The translations under genes were made by a program, and so were the position numbers. From assembly GCA_934045905.1 (NCBI GenBank), contig OW203764.1, positions 36,949,434 to 37,013,433 on the forward strand: DNA of 64,000 bases, in the 5' to 3' direction. Of this stretch, positions 61,001 to 64,000 are shown piece after piece (positions within the stretch are counted from its first letter, which is position 1; every line of letters starts with the position of its first letter). The DNA comes from Leuctra nigra (taxonomy: Eukaryota; Arthropoda; Insecta; Plecoptera; Leuctridae). A model generated the notes under the pieces. The model was not told where the DNA came from, made no database searches, and saw only the letters and a list, made by a program, of their open reading frames with translations.

Positions 61001-62125
61001 AAAATGTTGAAAAAACACTTATAATAAGCTTTCCGTTTTAAAATAGGTATAAGATCACCGGCCAAATAAAAAAAAAAAAAAAAAAAAAAGGAACCCCACC
61101 GATGGCTGCCACCTTAGCGCGGTGGTGGGGTTTGCGTTGGCCAATGATCCATTGCCGCTACGCCGGCGAGCATATGCTCAAGTGTAAGGGTTACCCATGC
61201 CGGACAGATCAGTGGTGAGGTCCAGACAAAGAGCAGCCAGGGTCGGCCTAACCATGTCCTCCCTTGAATTTGCGGTCCCCATCGGGTCGGCCTCTCCCCT
61301 CGAGATGGTGATCCCCCATGAAATCGGGTTCCGCCGGCCCGAATCCTCACACCCCCCGGTCCGTCCCCATTCCGGCCTGGCCTCCCCACCAGTGTTGGAC
61401 TCCCCCGGATCGGGCCCGTTAGGACGACCCCTCCCCATGTCCACCACTTATATCAACAAAGTTAAATGCAAAAATGCAAAAACTAATGTGCGCAATATAA
61501 CCTCGTCGTTGACGCGCCGTTAAACCACAATAATCTAATCTAATCTAAAAAAGGAAAATTGTATAATGTTAGAAGTTTACAATAAAGCTGTCAACGCTGG
61601 GGCGTGGGCATCATGCGGTAAGATACAATGGTTTTATACTGTTATATGTGAGGTACGGTTCCATCAGCAATTCATACGGATTACAACTAATTCTAAGCAC
61701 CATGACTGGAGTCCTGTTCCACAACTCCCAAAAACATTTCAGAGAACGACTTATTACAACATTTTATCTCTCTGCAATCGACATCATACAGGCATACTGC
61801 GTCAGTGAACTCCTACTTATTGTGTTAAAAATAAATACATCACACCAAACAATCACTGGTATCTTCGTTCTTCTCACCTGAATTTGCTGAACGGATGTAT
61901 GATATACCAGTACTTGGAGTTGAAGTGGTTCTCCCGTTCGGTTTGCAGCGCAGCCGTACTGCGCAGGTACATTCTGCAGCGCGGATGACTGTTGGACGCT
62001 TGCACGAAGTTGCCGATGCGACGCTTGAACTTCTGCCGCAACGTCAGCTTCAGTTTGCGCTGTCGGTAGAAGCTCGTCAGCTCGCATTTGTGATCAGCGA
62101 TGTTGTACACTTGGGGTGGAGCCAT
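30841..62125 (-). CDS. HCN/CNG-like ion channel with unusual filter and ligand pocket (whole gene)
   Basis: Eight coding exons read from 62125 down to 30841. All have GT donors and AG acceptors and consistent phases, and together give 1740 nt (579 aa plus stop). Order: N-terminus with IHPFSKFR, S1-S2, S3-S4, S5, pore-S6, C-linker, and a cyclic-nucleotide-binding domain in two exons. The family forms tetrameric plasma-membrane cation channels gated by voltage and cyclic nucleotides. Departures from HCN: the filter is CMIGYD instead of CIGYG, S4 has only Lys and Arg near KIIRV, and the binding cassette FGMVALL lacks the conserved Glu and the later Arg-Thr-Ala. The S4-S5 segment is about 16 residues short, so a small exon may be missing. 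The true start may lie further upstream. Probably a divergent insect paralogue of the Ih channel; ion preference and ligand are unknown. Confidence 0.85.
31255..31700 (+). repeat. Dispersed repeat D in intron 7
   Basis: It starts GGAAAACGCTATGTGTAACG, with GCGTTAATGAGCGAGC next, and ends GTGATGACGCTCGCTACGCTC. The same ends bound sequences at 50537, 51475-53480, 53590-55000 and 56930. No ORF. The remaining intron sequence to 31809 shows nothing recognisable. Confidence 0.65.
31810..32033 (-). CDS. Channel exon 7: first half of the nucleotide-binding domain
   Basis: A 224-bp exon between acceptor TGTGCGCAG and donor GTATGA. It starts in phase 1 (completing a Glu codon) and ends in phase 0. 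Encodes EPLRKDLSMYTRRRLVQIVG (C-linker end), then LFDGLPSEQVSNIVSAL and ICLNGDYIVREGEVVDMMYF, the conserved beta-roll start with GDYIVREG, then IEYGSVAVLLKDGVE. This half is well conserved with HCN channels, in contrast to exon 8. Confidence 0.9.
32365..32445 (+). repeat. Short dispersed-repeat end plus G-homopolymer
   Basis: ACTAGCTGACCCGCCCGGCG is followed by a T-run and about 25 Gs (32408-32440). The AGCTGACCCG word is typical of a widespread insect repeat, but too little remains to classify it. Confidence 0.4.
32637..32828 (-). CDS. Channel exon 6: C-linker
   Basis: A 192-bp exon with acceptor TACTTCTAG and donor GTACAA, entering and leaving in phase 1. Encodes the end of S6 (ATLLQMVTS) and the A'-B' helices of the C-linker: HYSEQKYFEIMNQLQAF, FHKQLPMNIQNRLITFYEHR and DHSILSAMS. 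The YEHRY motif is a hallmark of HCN C-linkers, which couple ligand binding to the gate. Confidence 0.92.
32949..33155. repeat. Foldback element in intron 5
   Basis: AATCATGATTAGATAAAAGG with CAAACTTTGGGTTATCACTT is mirrored by AAGTAATAACCCAAAGTTTG with TCTATTATCTAATCATTATT. The arms are about 57 bp around an 85-bp centre. Non-coding. Confidence 0.75.
33654..33873 (-). CDS. Channel exon 5: pore and S6, with a GYD filter
   Basis: A 220-bp exon with acceptor GTCCCCAG and donor GTGAGA, phase 0 in and phase 1 out. Encodes TDKDYAEEYKNSWINVYHL (pore turret), RRYRLCLVRAVLEVCMIGYD (pore helix and filter), then PHPREELIMSITTYIFGMLF (S6). Family members carry CIGYG; here the last filter Gly is Asp (codon GAC at about 33739-33741). 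The reading is unambiguous on the DNA. An acidic residue at the outer mouth should alter cation selectivity or abolish conduction. Confidence 0.9.
34015..35101 (+). mobile_element. Long-inverted-repeat DNA element, uninterrupted copy (5' module)
   Basis: A 1087-bp element whose first 200 and last 190 bases are inverted repeats (AAACACTCCGTGTAAAAAAG at the left, its complement at the right). The interior is AT-rich and non-coding. It is the same family as 1-539 plus 9690-10227, in opposite orientation. Its inner edge reads CTGGGATATCACTTC and runs straight into the motif-rich body at 35102, as in the family B copies. Confidence 0.8.
35102..37254 (+). repeat. Body and 3' hairpin end of a Helentron-like (HINE-type) element
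   Basis: A 2.15-kb non-coding body with many copies of TGACGTCACTTCCGG followed by AATGGCGGC. It ends in CGACTTGGCTGG and the hairpin GTGGAGCGACCGCTCCAC, then TAGAT. The same 3' end occurs at 50240 (inverted), 56426 and 60772, after which sequences diverge. The end word GACTTGGCTGG is the inverse of CCAGCCAAGTC in the 5' module of the family B copies. Palindromic 5' part, internal tandem repeats and a 3' stem-loop are the features of DINE/HINE-type non-autonomous elements. The classification is inference. Confidence 0.6.
35270..36165. repeat. 118-bp tandem repeat, about 8 units
   Basis: Each unit reads AATTTGGTTGCAATCGGTAC, then GCCGTTTTCGATATATGACG, TCACTTCCGG, AATGGCGGCCGAAAATAATG, and TCATAATTATAAGTCCTAC. 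Starts of the TGACGTC core fall at about 35289, 35408, 35527, 35645, 35763, 35880, 35998 and 36116. Short minus-strand ORFs here are repeat artefacts. Confidence 0.9.
37260..37935 (-). pseudogene. LINE 3' remnant (RTE/L2-like C-terminus)
   Basis: Minus-strand frames, broken by stops and shifts, read KYLGRE, KFLRSIKGVTKMNKICSEKI, RGDLKVERLAFKMG, FGHMKRMQRERIPKL and RRVGRPREKWRELV. This is the C-terminal pattern of RTE/L2-type ORF2 (RSIKGVTK...LRWFGHVKRM...GRPRKRW). The plus-strand open frame at 37210-37734 is its shadow. Confidence 0.65.
38090..38180 (-). repeat. 5S rRNA-like segment, probably SINE-derived
   Basis: On the minus strand CCACGGTTCTCGTCAGATCA, CCGA and TTGGATGGGTGACTG follow the order of internal and 3' parts of 5S rRNA (CACGGTTCTCGTCCGATCACCGAAGT...CTTGGATGGGTGACCG). 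The part between is shortened. It is not a functional 5S gene. It precedes the LINE remnant in the same orientation, as in a 5S-headed SINE or LINE chimera. Confidence 0.5.
38391..38513 (-). CDS. Channel exon 4: S5 segment
   Basis: A 123-bp exon with acceptor TTGACTTCAG and donor GTTAGT, phase 0 at both ends. Encodes MAHLQPSAKRGIRMGVVYLI, LIHWAGCFHYFIPVLCNWPH and a final Leu. The HWAGC...FxxPxL pattern matches HCN S5 (HWSGCLQFLVPML). Its first 68 bases and the preceding acceptor form the unit of the 86-bp array, so this copy is the last and only complete one, with 131 further partial copies upstream in transcript order. Confidence 0.88.
38446..49864 (-). repeat. 86-bp minisatellite made of an exon start plus its splice acceptor, 132 copies
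   Basis: Each unit on the minus strand is TGTCTTGACTTCAG followed by 68 bases of the S5 exon (ATGGCGCACTTGCAG to CTAATACACTGG), with four more bases from the joint. Length arithmetic gives 132 units plus three 23-bp internal insertions (about 40207, 42208, 44897). Those three lie 2001 and 2689 bp apart, that is 23 and 31 units plus 23 bp, so blocks of units have duplicated. Most units are identical; recurrent variants are GCCATC/GCCGTC and CCCATG/CCGATG. 86 is not divisible by 3. The far edge departs after CACC at 49864. Confidence 0.95.
49865..50239. other. Intron 3 sequence with no recognised feature
   Basis: AT-rich; no ORF, repeat arm or known motif seen. The first bases (TCATTAGCC) are probably the ancestral intron upstream of the S5 acceptor. 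Confidence 0.5.
50240..50500 (-). repeat. 3' end of the hairpin-ended (HINE-like) element, inverted
   Basis: Starts ATCTAGTGGAGCGGTCGCTC, the inverse of the 37254, 56426 and 60772 ends, then CAGCCAAGTCGTAC and CCTACTGGATCC...GGGAAATCTCACATTGTTGCG, matching 56180-56426 inverted. Confidence 0.75.
50797..51471. mobile_element. Foldback element with nested inverted repeats
   Basis: Outer ends CCAACTATTGGAAACCTGG (50797) and CCAGGTTTCCAATAGTTGG (51450) are perfect inverted repeats. Internally TTCAATTTAAAAGCCACACA is mirrored at about 51111, and AAACTTACGCCTTCAGGACG plus the next 50 bases are mirrored at 51375-51440. Non-coding. Confidence 0.75.
51475..53490 (-). repeat. Dispersed repeat D, copy 1 (with an insertion)
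   Basis: Bounded by AAGCGAGCGTAGCGAGCG at the left and GCTCGCTCATCAACGCGTTA, CACCGAGCGTTTTCCTA at the right. Nearly identical to 53590-55005 apart from insertions. No coding potential seen. Confidence 0.8.
51734..52629. mobile_element. 896-bp non-autonomous DNA transposon with 4-bp target duplication
   Basis: Terminal inverted repeats CAGCCATTCCATGT / ACATGGAATGGCTG are flanked by AACT (51730-51733 and 52630-52633). The sister repeat at about 53840 has the empty site TATATAACTGCAATAG. Inside, GTTACGGGTGTGAC recurs at least three times near the left and centre. TSD size would fit Sola- or Chapaev-like groups, but the family is not identified. Confidence 0.85.
53590..55005 (-). repeat. Dispersed repeat D, copy 2
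   Basis: Direct duplicate of 51475-53490 lacking the 896-bp transposon and carrying instead a roughly 310-bp insertion at 54606-54914. Ends again in CACCGAGCGTTTTCCTA. Confidence 0.8.
54606..54914. mobile_element. About 310-bp MITE-like insertion in repeat D copy 2
   Basis: Imperfect terminal inverted repeats AATAGAGTGATTTC / CGAATCAGTCTATT. The sister copy at about 53399 lacks this segment. Target duplication not clear. It includes a GC-richer part around GGCCATCAGGCCAGTGAG. Confidence 0.6.
55151..56426 (+). mobile_element. Complete short copy of the palindrome-headed, hairpin-tailed element (family B)
   Basis: 5' module 55151-55500 is a near-perfect palindrome starting CCCCATAAAAAACACTCCG and ending in its complement, immediately followed by GATATCACTCC. 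The body holds CRE/ETS-like cores at about 55700, 55845 and 55965. The element ends in GTGGAGCGACCGCTCCAC-TAGAT at 56426. Its 1276-bp layout mirrors 34015-37254. Non-coding. Confidence 0.65.
56431..56939 (+). repeat. Dispersed repeat D-like fragment
   Basis: Includes GTTGGTCCCAATGACCATGC (also near 50695 and 62550), an A-run at 56866-56880, and the end word GTGACGCTCGCTACGCTCGC. No ORF. Confidence 0.55.
56940..57545 (-). repeat. Inverted, 3'-truncated body of the family B element
   Basis: Matches 55507-56050 inverted. It contains ACCGGAAGTGACGTCATA (about 57079), a diverged second site (CCGGAAATAACGTCAT, about 57203) and GCCGCCATTTT with ACCGGAAGTGATG (about 57330-57357). It joins directly to the palindromic module at 57546. 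Confidence 0.7.
57546..57966 (-). mobile_element. Near-palindromic 5' module (family B), inverted
   Basis: Arms of about 190 bp. The inner edge is GAAGTGATATCCCCATAAAA, the outer edge TTTTTATGGGG. The inner edge carries the GATATC joint to the body and the outer edge does not, the same asymmetry seen at 55151-55506. Confidence 0.75.
57972..58222. repeat. Foldback element with about 110-bp arms
   Basis: CCAATGTAATTGTTAACAAA at 57972 is mirrored at 58222. Homology between arms extends to GGGCACTAAACG, with small differences. Lies about 120 bp from exon 3. Confidence 0.8.
58346..58604 (-). CDS. Channel exon 3: S3 and S4
   Basis: A 259-bp exon. The acceptor AGCCAATCAG leaves a single A to complete Gly (phase 2 in). 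Donor GTAGGA at 58345 keeps phase 0 with exon 4. Encodes LQKRVNPCAVLKRILLRSRY (S2-S3 linker), LRSYFFVDMISSLPLESVGS (S3), and AAMSSMKIIRVITLLSMISQ (S4). HCN S4 has Arg or Lys at about every third position; here only KIIR is kept. The frame stays open past this donor to about 58271 (GFIRVSRLFNLKT), with a second GTGAGT-type donor. That reading resembles the HCN RLSRL stretch, but its phase does not fit exon 4. Confidence 0.8.
58668..58804. repeat. Small inverted-repeat element
   Basis: AGTTTTTCAATACCT (58670) is mirrored by AGTATTGAAAAACT (58789). The right end word also occurs near 30355. Confidence 0.6.
58830..59640. other. Intron 2 sequence, nothing identified
   Basis: AT-rich intron. One 117-codon minus-strand frame (58956-59309) shows no family motif, splice-site support or repeat match and is not called. 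Confidence 0.4.
59643..59690. repeat. 48-bp loop-less palindrome beside a G-homopolymer
   Basis: AAAATCTCTGAAATAATCAT, then TGCTAGCAATGATTACTTCA, then GAGATTTT: each half is the complement of the other with one mismatch. A run of about 18 Gs follows at 59696-59713. Confidence 0.9.
59831..60055 (-). CDS. Channel exon 2: S1 and S2
   Basis: A 225-bp exon with acceptor CTTCGCTCTCCACAG and donor GTAACT, phase 2 at both ends. Encodes FVWQMFMVVVISISMILIPW (S1), SMAFSYEDDTLRLNDLYVLS, then TLDCLCMIDVIFNFFTGYQD (S2, with the DxxxNFxTG motif of HCN/CNG channels) and MSKTIVLELGMIS. The junction with exon 1 gives HPFSKFRFVWQ, matching HCN IHPYSDFRFYWD, so the splice call is firm. Confidence 0.92.
60056..60363 (-). 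repeat. Two extra 152-bp copies of the acceptor plus 5' part of exon 2
   Basis: Exon-start sequences recur at 60055, 60207 and 60359, exactly 152 bp apart. Each extra copy has about 112 bases of exon 2 (through LRLNDLYV) followed by TCTACGTGCCAATGTCCTC and the acceptor of the next copy. They lack the exon's 3' half and donor, so they are not complete alternative exons. In the most upstream copy the pyrimidine tract is replaced by hairpin-element sequence (GAAATTCCACAG). Confidence 0.92.
60364..60772 (+). repeat. 3' part of the hairpin-ended (HINE-like) element
   Basis: Starts AATTTCAGATCGATCGGTTC, corresponding to the body near 56055, and ends GTGGAGCGACCGCTCCAC-TAGAT. Its 5' part and motif array are missing. 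It abuts the exon 2 duplication. Confidence 0.75.
61068..61545 (+). mobile_element. 3' end of a non-LTR element (R1/LOA-like)
   Basis: After an A-run (61069-61090) comes GGAACCCCACCGATGGCTGC, CACCTTAGCGCGGTGGTGGG, then about 350 bp of GC-rich sequence and the tail GACGCGCCGTTAAACC...TAATCTAATCTAATCT. This is the style of 3' untranslated regions of several insect non-LTR elements. The open frames inside (61114-61523) do not show conserved domains. Confidence 0.5.
61878..62125 (-). CDS. Channel exon 1 (first recognised): N-terminal region before S1
   Basis: From ATG 62125 the exon encodes 82 residues plus two bases (donor GTGAGA, phase 2). It reads MAPPQVYNIADHKCELTSFY, a basic stretch (RKLKLTLRQKFKRRIGNF), RMYLRSTAALQTERENHF and WYIIHPFSKF. 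The YLRS.AA...ER and IHPFS motifs match the HCN pre-S1 domain. An AG acceptor (CACTCCCAG) lies just before the ATG and the frame is open upstream, so this may be an internal exon with the true start outside. Confidence 0.85.
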
Positions 62126-62184
62126 TCTGGGAGTGCAGTGCGTACAAACATTAGGGATTCTCTTTCTCGTACGTCCAGAGGTGG

Positions 62185-62278
62185 GATTCTATAACTCCAT
62201 TGCGATCGCTTAGCAATTTCTTCCATAAGGATTATCATTGAAATAATTGCTAAGCGATCGCAATGGAGTTATAGAATC
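62185..62278. repeat. Perfect 34-bp inverted repeat
   Basis: 62185-62218 and 62245-62278 are exact reverse complements (GATTCTATAACTCCATTGCG, then ATCGCTTAGCAATT) around a 26-bp centre. It lies 60 bp upstream of the first channel exon. Possibly a tiny MITE. Confidence 0.93.
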
Positions 62279-62324
62279 AGGGCCCTGGAGTAGTTCATTG
62301 TAACTAGGACGAATCTGTTCTTCT

Positions 62325-62394
62325 ACATACTAGCACATACTACACATACTATACTATACCACACACATACTATACATACTACATACATACTAGC
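62325..62394. repeat. Degenerate ACATACT simple repeat
   Basis: Repeated CATACTA/ACATACT words over about 70 bp. Nothing coding from here to about 63565, apart from a repeat D word (CTGGTCCCAATGACCATGC, about 62550). Confidence 0.8.
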
Positions 62395-63571
62395 CTTTTG
62401 AAGATAATCTAACGCTAATCTCTAACTGGCAGTGATAAAAAGTGATAGGTACATTTTGAGATATTTCAAATCAAGCATAAAAATGTCTGTAAAGTGTCAA
62501 TTGACAATTGAAGTTCATTACAGATTTGTCAAGAAATACTTATAATGCTGGTCCCAATGACCATGCAAAATTTGGTGATGATCGCTCAAAAGATTCTAGT
62601 TTCAATTTGCACACAATTCTTTAAGGTGGCTGGATCGATCGGTTTTCTGAAGTTTTGGAGAGCTTTCACTAGTTTATTAAGTGGAAATAATACACGTTTA
62701 TAAATTCTTTTAGCACATAATTTACTTTCATTATATACTGGGTAGTTGAAATAGACAACATTTAAATGGTATTTATACGTTATCTTATTATTTAAAGCAG
62801 AATTACTGCCCCAAAGAAGTTAGTTTTGAATCGGATAATGAAGATTTTTCAATAATTTTAACAATACGGTACTTTCGAAATTTGTATTTGATGCGGAATC
62901 ATGATGGCTGAGCTTGCTGAGCTTACACCTCGAGTTTACTTTCATGAAAATTCAAGGTATCTTTAGTAGGCATTTAGTGCCTTCTAACTACCTTGAGCAC
63001 CCCCGTGTTGCCAAAATTATTTTGACTTGATTCGCAATTTGAATTGAATCGCCTATAACTTTTTATTTAGCACACGATGATTTTGGTTTATATTTTTTTA
63101 ATGTAAGTAAATAGATCAAAGATTCTTTCTTATATAGGTTTTTTGAAAATCTATCGGGCCGATTAAATAAAATCTTCATTTGTAGCAAATTTTTCAAACC
63201 TGCCATAAGATAACATGGGGAAAATACTTCTTTCTTATTCGCCTATCTCGAAAACTAGACACGGGAAGTATTTTATTTTTTGAAGTGTTGTTTAGGGGAT
63301 ACTAATGAGGGAGTACAGCAAAATTTAACACTATCTGAAAAAATGGTCGATCGACCCAGCCAGCGAATTGCCAAGCTAAGTACAAACTACAAATCAAGTT
63401 TCCGATGAAACTAATAGACTGATTTTGCTGGAAGTCATTAGCACGTTCTGCATTGGATAGTGATAAATGTTTTGTGAAAAAATTTACTTGGTCCGTGACT
63501 TTGTTTAAAATTTAACGCAAAAAGCACAAATAAACAGAAAAAAACAAAAAAACAACACAATAAACATATAT

Positions 63572-64000
63572 TCGAGCCATACGTTTTAAGTATTGATGGT
63601 ATCAGAGTTCGGGACTTAGTGAATCTAAAATGTGAAATTAGCCCTGTTCTGGCTCATTTAGTTAACTGTTCGATTAGAAGTGGAGAAGTACCTAAATTAT
63701 TGAAAATCTCAATGGTCAAGCCAGTATTTAAAAAAGGTGATCATTTACAATTTAATAATTATAGACCAATTTCTTTGCTTCCGGCGATAGAGAAGATCAT
63801 GGAACGTTGTGTCGCAAATCACCTAACTGACTACTTAAAGAAATATCAAATCATTAATTCATTGCAATACGGATTTCAAAAGGGCAAAGGTACATCAGAT
63901 TTATTGCTGTCCTTTTCGGATTTTGTTAATAAGAAGTTAGATAGTAACATGCACGTAATAACCTTATTTATAGATTATTCGAAGGCATTTGACACGTTAA
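63572..64000 (+). pseudogene. LINE reverse-transcriptase fragment running off the window
   Basis: Open from about 63572 to the window end, without an ATG. Reads VLSIDGIRVRDLVN, VPKLLKISMVKPVFKKGD, NNYRPISLLPAIEKIMERCV, QYGFQKGKGTSDLLLSFSD and LFIDYSKAFDTL, that is, RT blocks 0 to 3 in order. It lacks everything upstream of the RT fingers, so it looks 5'-truncated. It continues past 64000 and may be intact there. Confidence 0.85.

Noticed and set aside
61114..61523. Proline/arginine-rich ORFs on both strands
   Set aside because: Lie in the GC-rich 3' untranslated region of a non-LTR element; no conserved domain.
62201..62208. GCGATCGC palindromes as a sign of cyanobacterial contamination
   Set aside because: Only the two arms of one inverted repeat carry it; the surroundings are insect-like intron and exon sequence.
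1..64000. tRNA genes and complete rRNA genes
   Set aside because: I saw no cloverleaf with A and B boxes; the only rRNA-like stretch is the partial 5S-like segment near 38.1 kb.

Overview
Eukaryotic, almost certainly insect, genomic DNA. The only host gene I can support is an HCN/CNG-type cyclic-nucleotide-binding-domain ion channel on the minus strand. Its introns hold LINEs, LTR elements (gypsy, BEL/Pao), hAT-type DNA transposons and many foldback elements. AT-rich introns, GT-AG exons and the transposon mix fit an arthropod. A hemipteran is possible, but the sequence does not settle the order.

Layout. (1) 1-10227 is a four-deep transposon nest: a long-inverted-repeat DNA element contains a minus-strand gypsy-type LTR element (540-9689). 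One LTR of that element contains a plus-strand LINE (about 3092-9449), and its reverse-transcriptase ORF contains a second, 5'-truncated LINE (about 6703-8535). A second copy of the outer element at 34015-35101 preserves the empty gypsy target site. (2) 10228-14900 holds two nested hAT-like elements with matching 8-bp target duplications, a foldback element, LINE and Penelope-like remnants, a (GAA)n tract and a 66-bp-arm hairpin. (3) 15117-21290 is a 72-bp minisatellite (about 85 copies, open in several frames), followed by a BEL/Pao integrase relic (about 21349-22457). (4) 22871-30175 is an 83-bp minisatellite of 88 copies. (5) 30841-62125 is the channel gene, eight coding exons on the minus strand. 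All exon phases agree, giving 1740 nt or 579 aa from the first ATG I can support.

The most striking feature is at 38446-49864: an 11.4-kb minisatellite of 132 units of 86 bp. Its unit is the 5' part of the channel's S5 exon plus the preceding intron 3' splice site, so a row of about 132 near-identical splice acceptors leads into one exon. The exon encoding S1 shows the same architecture on a small scale (two extra 152-bp copies at 60056-60363). The channel is also unusual in protein terms: the selectivity filter reads GYD instead of GYG, the S4 has few charges, and the phosphate-binding cassette lacks the conserved Glu and Arg.

The introns also carry a repeat family with a near-palindromic 5' module, a body full of a CRE/ETS/YY1-like composite motif, and a 3' hairpin. 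It resembles Helentron-associated (DINE/HINE-like) elements. The three large minisatellites together make up about 25 kb (39%) of the window. The window ends inside another LINE reverse transcriptase.
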